From Candidatus Fibrimonadales bacterium (GTDB lineage Bacteria; Fibrobacterota; Fibrobacteria; Fibrobacterales; Fibrobacteraceae), in the NCBI GenBank assembly GCA_009788135.1, contig WQSA01000152.1, forward strand, positions 1 through 5,284: 5,284 nt of DNA, given 5' to 3'. Positions 1-4,483 of the stretch are shown here, in pieces. Numbering within the stretch: the stretch's first letter is position 1; the number at the start of each line of letters is the position of its first letter. The notes beneath the pieces were generated by a model. It was not told the origin of the DNA. It made no database searches and worked only from the letters and a program-made list of their open reading frames with translations. A program made the translations under genes and the position numbers.

Positions 1-73
1 AGCGCATAAGAGCATAGAAGCCTGCGAGCAAGGCTATTAAAGCAAGTATTATGGTGACAAGTTTTTTCAACAT
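1..73 (-). CDS. N-terminus of a membrane-anchored or secreted protein, cut by the window edge
   Basis: An ATG at 73-71 opens a frame that stays open to the window edge, giving 24 codons. The peptide begins MLKKLVTIILALIALL and continues with a short hydrophobic run to a final Met-Arg. This is the pattern of a signal peptide or signal anchor: two lysines followed by about 18 hydrophobic residues. There is an in-frame TAA at 109-107 and no other ATG in between, so this ATG is the natural start. No Shine-Dalgarno sequence precedes it; a TATATT hexamer ends only 5 bases before the ATG. The gene is divergent from the small plus-strand gene at 112, with 38 bases between them. Function cannot be told from this fragment. 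The signal-like peptide makes a real gene likely despite its short length. Confidence 0.6.
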   Translation of the reverse strand, partial: MLKKLVTIILALIALLAGFYALMR

Positions 74-78
74 TAAGG

Positions 79-89
79 AATATAGAAAA
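79..89 (-). promoter_or_regulatory. Candidate promoter core (TTTTCTATATT) for the gene starting at 73
   Basis: Read on the minus strand, 89-79 is TTTTCTATATT, containing TATATT (5 of 6 matches to a sigma-70 -10 box). The identical 11-mer occurs on the same strand before the porin gene (3072-3062). Its end lies 5 bases before the ATG at 73, so a transcript from it would start at or near the ATG and be essentially leaderless. No good -35 box is visible. The repetition before two genes supports a regulatory role, but AT-rich intergenic DNA could produce it by chance. Confidence 0.3.
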
Positions 90-111
90 AAGAATTTACT
101 ACATTCTTAAA

Positions 112-387
112 ATGCCTAACATTGAAGTTATATGTCCGTGTTGTAATAATGTTTTGGTTATAGATACCTCTGCCAAAGAAGTTGTGGCTCACAGGGAGCG
201 CAAAAAGAAGGGGAGTCTGGAAGAATTTTTGGAACAAGAGAAAAATAAACCAGCGGAACTTGAGAGAAAATTGATCGAAGCTAGGGAAAAAGAAAAGAAC
301 CGTTCCGAATATTTACGGCAAAAATTTGAAGAAGCCAAGAATAACAAAGACCTGAAAGACCCGCCGCCTAGCATTAACTGGGATTAA
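112..387 (+). CDS. Small CPxC-motif protein with charged coiled-coil tail (91 aa, hypothetical)
   Basis: The 91-residue protein starts with a beta-type segment carrying a cysteine cluster, CPCC (Cys8, Cys10, Cys11), followed by NNVLVID, a typical half zinc-ribbon knuckle. Residues 35-80 are rich in Glu, Lys, Arg and Ala and should form a long charged helix or coiled coil. The C-terminus is a Pro-rich tail ending PPPSINWD. I recognise this layout (CPxC knuckle, Val-Ile-Asp, helix with KFEEA, short aromatic-acidic C-terminus) from uncharacterised small proteins in several Gram-negative phyla, but know no assigned function. It probably binds one metal through the single knuckle, perhaps as a dimer; that is inference. 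No Shine-Dalgarno sequence is visible before the ATG. Its last 14 bases overlap the convergent CorC-like gene. The coherent domain layout and family resemblance make it a real gene rather than a shadow. Confidence 0.8.
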   Translation: MPNIEVICPCCNNVLVIDTSAKEVVAHRERKKKGSLEEFLEQEKNKPAELERKLIEAREKEKNRSEYLRQKFEEAKNNKDLKDPPPSINWD

Positions 388-1561
388 TAGCGTTCTCCAG
401 GATAATCTCTTCCATCTTAATGCCTTCCATCTTTTTTATCTTGAACAGATACCCTTGAATCTCAACGCTTGTACCGGTTTTGGGCAAAGACCCCAGAGTA
501 TGCTGTATAAGACCGGAAAGAGTTTCTATGTGCTCGTCTTCTTCTATGGTAAAATGAATTCCTAAATGCTCTTCCAAATCGGAAAGAGAAATTAACGGAT
601 CCAGCATATATTGCCCGGAAGGAAGCTTCACAAAACCCATGTCTTCTTCCGAATCGTCTTCGTCTTTTATTTCGCCAACTATCTCTTCCAAAATGTCTTC
701 CATGGTCGCCAAGCCTGCAGTGCCGCCATACTCATCCACGACAATAGCCAAATGATTGTTGCTCTCTCTTAGCTCATGCAAAAGCGTGTCTATCTTTTTT
801 CCTGTTGGCACAAAAACTGCTGGGCGTACAAGCTTTTCCAAATTAAAGACTTCGTGCGGCCTTTCCGTGTACCACTCCAAAAATTCCCTGTTTGAGAGAA
901 TGCCTATTATATTGTCTATGGAACCCGAATAAACCGGCAAGCGGCTGTGCCTTTCGTTGTTCAGAAGATTTATTACATCCGGGAGCGAAGTTTGAACATC
1001 TATGGCGCTCATCTCGACTCTGGGCGTCATAATCTCCCGCACAGGGGTGTCTGAAAAAACAAAGATGTTCCTTATCATCTGTTTTTCTTCTTCTTCCAAA
1101 GCTTCCGGGGAATCGTTGTTTCTTATGGCTTCTTGCATGGACTCGGATAAAAAAGCGAGCCTTCTGTCGTAGCCTAAAATTTTAAACAGAACATTTTGCA
1201 AAAAAAGCGAGAGCTTTGCGCTTGGCAAAAAAATGTATTTGAGAATGCTATAAGATTTTAAGCAAAACTTCAAAAGGGTTTCTGGAAACATCGCTGCAAG
1301 AATTTTGGGAACAAAGATGTCCACAAAGTATATTATAATCGGTACCACAAACCAAACTTGCCAATATCCGCTTGCAAACTGCGCTCCCAAAAGAGCGAAT
1401 GATGCAAAGCACGGAATGTAAATGCCTTGAAACACGACTTCTTTGAATGTGTCTTTAGTTTGCGCATCGCTCGGCAAAACCTGATGTATAAGCGAATAAA
1501 CAAAAGCCAGAAGCTGCAAGAAAATTGCAGCAGTCAAAATTGCAATATCGTAAATATCCAT
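374..1561 (-). CDS. CorC/HlyC-family CBS-domain membrane protein (CNNM-like ion transporter or hemolysin-related)
   Basis: The protein has 395 residues, close to the usual 400-440 of full-length family members. Residues 1-130 form a hydrophobic DUF21-type membrane domain, with helices at about 5-25, 45-65 and 68-88. A tandem CBS pair spans about 174-300, with family hallmarks PVREIMTPRVEM (173-184), SRLPVYSGSIDNIIGIL (206-222) and VVDEYGGTAGLATMEDILEE (274-293). Residues 307-390 are the C-terminal CorC_HlyC (transporter-associated) domain. Relatives are inner-membrane proteins linked to Mg2+ or Co2+ efflux, with the CBS pair sensing nucleotide. The membrane domain is divergent: the usual Ser-Ala-Phe-Phe-Ser...Glu region of helix 1 is not recognisable, and the Gly-Glu-Ile-x-Pro-Lys motif appears as VDIFVPK (80-86). 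The start is the ATG 3 bases after the tRNA-Gln gene; the first membrane helix begins at residue 5, which argues against a later start. The 3' end overlaps the convergent small gene. Confidence 0.93.
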   Translation of the reverse strand: MDIYDIAILTAAIFLQLLAFVYSLIHQVLPSDAQTKDTFKEVVFQGIYIPCFASFALLGAQFASGYWQVWFVVPIIIYFVDIFVPKILAAMFPETLLKFCLKSYSILKYIFLPSAKLSLFLQNVLFKILGYDRRLAFLSESMQEAIRNNDSPEALEEEEKQMIRNIFVFSDTPVREIMTPRVEMSAIDVQTSLPDVINLLNNERHSRLPVYSGSIDNIIGILSNREFLEWYTERPHEVFNLEKLVRPAVFVPTGKKIDTLLHELRESNNHLAIVVDEYGGTAGLATMEDILEEIVGEIKDEDDSEEDMGFVKLPSGQYMLDPLISLSDLEEHLGIHFTIEEDEHIETLSGLIQHTLGSLPKTGTSVEIQGYLFKIKKMEGIKMEEIILENAINPS

Positions 1562-1564
1562 GGA

Positions 1565-1635
1565 TTGGCCTACCAGGACTCGAACCTAGGCTAACAGAGT
1601 CAGAATCTGAGGTGCTACCACTACACTATAGGCCA
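1565..1635 (-). tRNA. tRNA-Gln (anticodon CTG)
   Basis: Read on the minus strand the gene folds into a complete cloverleaf. The 7-bp acceptor stem pairs TGGCCTA (1635-1629) with TAGGCCA (1572-1566). The D stem pairs GTGT with GCAC around loop AGTGGTA. The anticodon stem TCAGA/TCTGT encloses loop TTCTGAC, giving anticodon CTG with the required T before it. The variable region is TAGC, and the T stem CTAGG/CCTGG encloses the canonical loop TTCGAGT. The discriminator base is A (1565). The 5' T is a known feature of bacterial tRNA-Gln. The outermost anticodon-stem pair is a T-T mismatch. CCA is not encoded (the following bases are TCC), so the CCA-adding enzyme is required. The gene sits 12 bases after the porin stop codon and 3 bases before the CorC-like ATG. 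It decodes CAG. Confidence 0.96.
1569..1572 (-). promoter_or_regulatory. Possible Shine-Dalgarno (TAGG) inside the tRNA acceptor stem
   Basis: The only Shine-Dalgarno-like bases before the CorC-like ATG are TAGG at 1572-1569, 7 bases upstream, which is good spacing. They form part of the 3' strand of the tRNA-Gln acceptor stem, so they are base-paired in the folded tRNA and removed from the mRNA by tRNA 3' processing. The match is only four bases and the TAGG is required by the tRNA anyway, so its use in translation is uncertain. Confidence 0.3.
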
Positions 1636-1647
1636 GGGCTTCAGTCC

Positions 1648-3033
1648 TTAGTTTATCTTTCCCTGCAAGCGAGCGGCAAAAGAGAAATCTTTTGTGTTGT
1701 GTTCGCTCTGCATGCCAAGGTTAAGAATGAAACGGTCATTGAGGATTTTCTGGACATAAATTGAACCTTGTATGTCCCTGACATCATTCTCGGTTCTATC
1801 TAGAAGATTTCTGCGCTTGCCATCGTATTCAGCTTCGATAACGATTTTATCCAAACCGCGGTAAAGAGCTATTTCCAATCCGCCAAGCACTGGAAAAGCT
1901 GGATTGTTTTCGCTTGGGACATCTCCGCCGTCAGCGCGCATGGCCGTGCCTTTTTGGTCATCCAAGCCTATGAAAGCGGTTTCCAAGAATAACGAGAGGC
2001 TTTTCAAAAGGCCGGTGCCGGCGTCTTTTAGAATGGGCATGCGAATTCCCAAATCTATTGTGTGAGTTACATCCGTATATTTGCTAAAAATTTCATCAAA
2101 CACATTGGAGCGATATCCCAAGCCGAATTCCATGTTTTCAATGCCTGCCAAGTCTTTGAATGTGAAGTAGGCGCGCAAATCGCCTTTGTTCAAATTAGGA
2201 TCGCTGCTGATTAACGCTAAGTCTAAAGACAGATTTTCGGAGAAGTTATTCAAACCGAATTGCACCATGTTTTCCGGAGCGTAAGTGCTCATAAAGCCTC
2301 TTTCTCTGCGGTTGGATCCTCTGTTTTGAATATCTTTGTCTTTTTTGGCATCCACATAGCCGCCAAAAGTTTTGCTTCCAAAGCGAGCCGTATTATCCCA
2401 GCGTCCTATTTTTACATTGATGTAATCGCCTCTGTGCCATGCCCATGCTTCGTAGAGCTGGAACAGGTCAACTTTCTCTGGACTATAGCCTTCTTTAGAG
2501 CAGGAGTAACCGTCTTCGCTTAGAGGGCACTGAGCCGTTCTTTTTGTGCTGAAATCGCCTGGATACATGCGCAAATGCAATTTACCGACAAAATTTTCGG
2601 ATTCTGTTAAAACCATTAGGTTTGCTCTGCCCCACCATTCGTCCAAGTTGGCAGTGCCCCAGTCTTTGGCATCAAGAGGCATGACTTTTCTTCCTTGAAT
2701 TTCAAAATTGGCGGGAACATCAACTACGGCAAAGTCGTTTTTAGGAGTGCGGGAGCCTCTGTTTTTCTTTTTCTTAGGTTGTTCCGGAACGAGCAAAACA
2801 ACTGTGTTGGTATCTGCAACTGGCTGCATAACAGGAGCTTCTGCTAGAGGCTGTGCTTCTGAAGCTTGAGCTGCTGGCTCAACTGCATTCACTGCTGCAA
2901 CTGGGGCTTCGTGTGTAGGAGCTTCTGGTGCTGCTACGGGTTCTGCTGCGTGCGCTGCCGGTGCATGTGCAACGGCTTCTGCGTTTACAATGCCAAATGC
3001 AGCTAAAACAACTGCTATAAAACATCTTTTCAT
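1648..3033 (-). CDS. Porin-like outer-membrane beta-barrel protein with Ala/Pro-rich N-terminal extension
   Basis: The protein has 461 residues. Residues 1-18 are a signal peptide (MKRCFIAVVLAAFGIVNA; Cys4 is not in a lipobox, so this is not a lipoprotein). Residues 19-75 are low-complexity Ala/Pro/Glu/Val, probably a flexible periplasmic segment, followed by a basic patch KKKKNRGSRTPK (87-98). From about residue 110 to the end, alternating polar and hydrophobic strands with aromatic girdle residues suggest a barrel of roughly 12-16 strands. Examples are FVGKLHLRMYPG (148-159), LFQLYEAWAWHRGDYINVKI (190-209) and MEFGLGYRSN (301-310). YEAWAW...VKIGRWDN resembles substrate-specific porins. Cys169 and Cys178 may form a disulfide in an exposed loop. 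The C-terminus is Asn, not the usual Phe. The start is well fixed by AGGAGA seven bases before the ATG. It lies 47 bases downstream of the composite envelope gene. The substrate cannot be told; I do not recognise a specific named family. Confidence 0.85.
   Translation of the reverse strand: MKRCFIAVVLAAFGIVNAEAVAHAPAAHAAEPVAAPEAPTHEAPVAAVNAVEPAAQASEAQPLAEAPVMQPVADTNTVVLLVPEQPKKKKNRGSRTPKNDFAVVDVPANFEIQGRKVMPLDAKDWGTANLDEWWGRANLMVLTESENFVGKLHLRMYPGDFSTKRTAQCPLSEDGYSCSKEGYSPEKVDLFQLYEAWAWHRGDYINVKIGRWDNTARFGSKTFGGYVDAKKDKDIQNRGSNRRERGFMSTYAPENMVQFGLNNFSENLSLDLALISSDPNLNKGDLRAYFTFKDLAGIENMEFGLGYRSNVFDEIFSKYTDVTHTIDLGIRMPILKDAGTGLLKSLSLFLETAFIGLDDQKGTAMRADGGDVPSENNPAFPVLGGLEIALYRGLDKIVIEAEYDGKRRNLLDRTENDVRDIQGSIYVQKILNDRFILNLGMQSEHNTKDFSFAARLQGKIN
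1652..1680 (-). promoter_or_regulatory. Weak promoter candidate for tRNA-Gln
   Basis: Within the last codons of the porin gene the minus strand has TTTGCC (1680-1675), a 17-base spacer and GATAAA (1657-1652), 16 bases before the tRNA 5' end. The hexamers match sigma-70 consensus only at 3 and 4 positions. Spacing and location suit a tRNA promoter, but co-transcription with the porin gene is equally possible. Confidence 0.18.
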
Positions 3034-3039
3034 GAAAAA

Positions 3040-3061
3040 ATCTCCTATTGGTTTCGGAGAT
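3040..3061 (-). promoter_or_regulatory. Hairpin that would sequester the porin ribosome binding site
   Basis: On the minus strand ATCTCC (3061-3056), a 10-base loop GAAACCAATA, and GGAGAT (3045-3040) form a perfect 6-bp stem. The 3' arm covers the Shine-Dalgarno bases. A run of Ts follows directly, so it looks superficially like a terminator, but the stem is short, only half GC, and the T run abuts the ATG. The repeat is seen directly; its regulatory use is inference. Confidence 0.4.
3041..3046 (-). promoter_or_regulatory. Strong ribosome binding site AGGAGA for the porin-like gene
   Basis: AGGAGA at 3046-3041 is followed by TTTTTTC and the ATG at 3033, a spacing of 7 bases. It is the best Shine-Dalgarno sequence in the window and fixes the porin start. 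The same bases form the 3' arm of the inverted repeat at 3061-3040. Confidence 0.85.
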
Positions 3062-3072
3062 AATATAGAAAA
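3062..3072 (-). promoter_or_regulatory. Candidate promoter core (TTTTCTATATT) for the porin-like gene
   Basis: TTTTCTATATT at 3072-3062 holds TATATT as a -10 candidate, overlapped by TATTAT (3065-3060). It is identical to the 11-mer before the gene at 73. Transcription would start near 3056-3053, giving a leader of about 20-23 bases that still contains AGGAGA. The -35 region (TTTTAA at a 17-base spacing) is poor. It lies in the 47-base gap after the upstream stop codon. Confidence 0.4.
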
Positions 3073-3080
3073 TTAGAACA

Positions 3081-4475
3081 TTATTTAAAACTTTTTCCCA
3101 AAGTTAGCCCTGTTCCCAAAACGAAAGGATAGCCGCCTCGCAGCGTGGGTTCTAGATACCAGTTTTTCTCTATTTCAAGCCGCAAACCGGCAGTCAAGCC
3201 TCCCTGAGGGGCTAAAGAGTTTTTGCCGTCGATTGCAGACATGGCTCCGCCGCCTTCGGCTTGCAAAAAAGAACTCATAACCGGGAAGTAATAGCGGAGC
3301 AGAATCTTGGATTCCAAAGTGCTTGTGGCATCCATATCGTAGCTGTATATGGTATTCACGCCCAATGCGAAGCTTTTGCTCAAGTCATATCCCAGCACAA
3401 CGTTGCCAGCCATTGCCGTGGAACCTTTTCTGGGAGAATTGTTGTTCAGCTCGGAACCGGCTCCCACAAAGAAGCCGGACTGTTTTGCCGCATTTGGGCG
3501 AGCAACAGGTTCCGGTTTGGGCTTTTGCTTGGATTCCTGTTTAGATTCCGATTCGGGCTCTGGCTTGGGCGGCTCTGGCATAGGCGGCAGAGGTTTCTCT
3601 TTTTGCAAGGGAGATTTAGGCTGTGCTAAAGATTTCTTTGGCTCCGCTATTTTAACGGTTTTTTCTTCTGCGTTTTTTATTGGTGAAAGTTCAATTGTGC
3701 CATCTGCGCGGGAGGTTTCTTCGTAACCTGCTAGTTGTACATTTACGGAATAATTGCCTGGGGGCAAGTTGTAAAAAGCGTAGTTTCCGTCTGAGTCTGC
3801 GTAGATGCGCGAGATTATGCGCCCTTCGCTTATAAGGTTCACAATGGCTTGTTCTTTTTTGCCTGTGCCGCTGCGTAAATTCAATTTTCCGATTATGTTT
3901 TGCGTTCCTGCAGTTTGAATACCGTCCGTTTGAGTACCGCTCATTTGCATTGATCGCTTTATCTTGCTTGAAATCGTTTTTTCGGCGGAATCTACAACTC
4001 TGTTGAATACTTTGTTAACTGCTGGTACATAAGCCACCGTGCTTACGGCCACGGCTGCGCCCAGTGCGACGGTGGAGGCCTGCGAAACCATATTGTTGAA
4101 AAAAGAACCTATCAAATCTGGCAATGATTGTATGAAATCTGCGAACTTATTCTGAGCTTCGCCTGTGCCTTCTTCTTTTAGCTTCAACTTTTTTTTGCCG
4201 CGCAAAATGCGGAACCAGCCGTAATATGTGGCTCCCGAAGAAACCATGCCGAACGCACCGGCAATGCCTGGGCCATATTTTGTGATAAGGTTAAGAGCTA
4301 TATGCTCAATATGCAAAAAACGGGTGAGAATGGCGGCCGCAGCAACAAGGATTAAAATTATAAGCGAACAGATTGTGCCCATGGAACCAATTTTGCTTAT
4401 GGCGGCAGCGGAACTTTCTTCGCGGATAGTTCGTATTATTTCTTCTCTGGTCTCTTCTATAATATCATCTATCAT
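3081..4475 (-). CDS. Composite envelope protein: inner-membrane helices, carboxypeptidase-regulatory-like domain, Pro/Lys linker, C-terminal beta-barrel
   Basis: I choose the ATG at 4475 (464 aa) because AGGTGA lies just upstream; a GTG at 4481 adds two residues (466 aa, numbering used here). Residues 1-30 form an amphipathic acidic/basic helix. Predicted membrane helices lie at about 36-55, 64-90 (weaker) and 134-154. Lys/Arg at 91-102 (RILRGKKKLKLK) should be cytoplasmic, which places everything after 155 in the periplasm. Residues 195-255 resemble a carboxypeptidase-regulatory-like beta-sandwich (YADSDGNYAFYNLPPGNYSV, 227-246). Residues 280-332 are a Pro/Lys/Glu linker, as in TonB. Residues 336-466 show eight candidate amphipathic strands ending GLTLGKSFK, like small outer-membrane barrels. 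If correct, one chain spans both membranes. It is translationally coupled to the upstream barrel gene and lies 47 bases before the porin gene. The function is unknown; an envelope tether or scaffold is the simplest guess. Confidence 0.85.
   Translation of the reverse strand: MIDDIIEETREEIIRTIREESSAAAISKIGSMGTICSLIILILVAAAAILTRFLHIEHIALNLITKYGPGIAGAFGMVSSGATYYGWFRILRGKKKLKLKEEGTGEAQNKFADFIQSLPDLIGSFFNNMVSQASTVALGAAVAVSTVAYVPAVNKVFNRVVDSAEKTISSKIKRSMQMSGTQTDGIQTAGTQNIIGKLNLRSGTGKKEQAIVNLISEGRIISRIYADSDGNYAFYNLPPGNYSVNVQLAGYEETSRADGTIELSPIKNAEEKTVKIAEPKKSLAQPKSPLQKEKPLPPMPEPPKPEPESESKQESKQKPKPEPVARPNAAKQSGFFVGAGSELNNNSPRKGSTAMAGNVVLGYDLSKSFALGVNTIYSYDMDATSTLESKILLRYYFPVMSSFLQAEGGGAMSAIDGKNSLAPQGGLTAGLRLEIEKNWYLEPTLRGGYPFVLGTGLTLGKSFK
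3904..3948 (-). repeat. Degenerate 15-base tandem repeat, about 3 copies, in coding sequence
   Basis: Three consecutive 15-base units (3904-3918, 3919-3933, 3934-3948) match each neighbour at about 10 of 15 positions. They encode the pentapeptide-like series GTQTD-GIQTA-GTQN near residues 182-195 of the composite envelope protein, between the third membrane helix and the periplasmic domain. The unit length is a multiple of three, so copy-number change would keep the frame. Confidence 0.4.
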
Positions 4476-4477
4476 AT

Positions 4478-4483
4478 TCACCT
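4478..4483 (-). promoter_or_regulatory. Ribosome binding site AGGTGA containing the upstream stop codon
   Basis: AGGTGA at 4483-4478 precedes the ATG at 4475 by two bases (five from AGG to ATG) and contains the TGA stop of the upstream barrel gene (4480-4478). It also contains the alternative GTG start at 4481, which would have no room for its own Shine-Dalgarno sequence. This favours the ATG and suggests translational coupling. Confidence 0.6.

Noticed and set aside
1565..1635. tRNA-Gln as an integration site for a mobile element
   Set aside because: No integrase, no repeated copy of the tRNA 3' end and no change in gene character are seen in the window.
1525..1764. Plus-strand open frame of 79 codons across the CorC-like start, the tRNA and the porin end
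   Set aside because: It is antisense to a clear tRNA and two genes, has no domain or ribosome binding site, and is explained by chance.
3034..3061. Intrinsic terminator before the porin gene
   Set aside because: Hairpin plus T run looks like one, but the stem is only 6 bp with three G-C pairs, and the Ts form the spacer between a strong ribosome binding site and the ATG.
3261..3726. Several overlapping plus-strand open frames with Gly/Phe/Arg-rich translations
   Set aside because: They are the complement of the Pro/Lys/Glu linker and barrel codons of the composite protein; their composition reflects that low-complexity stretch.
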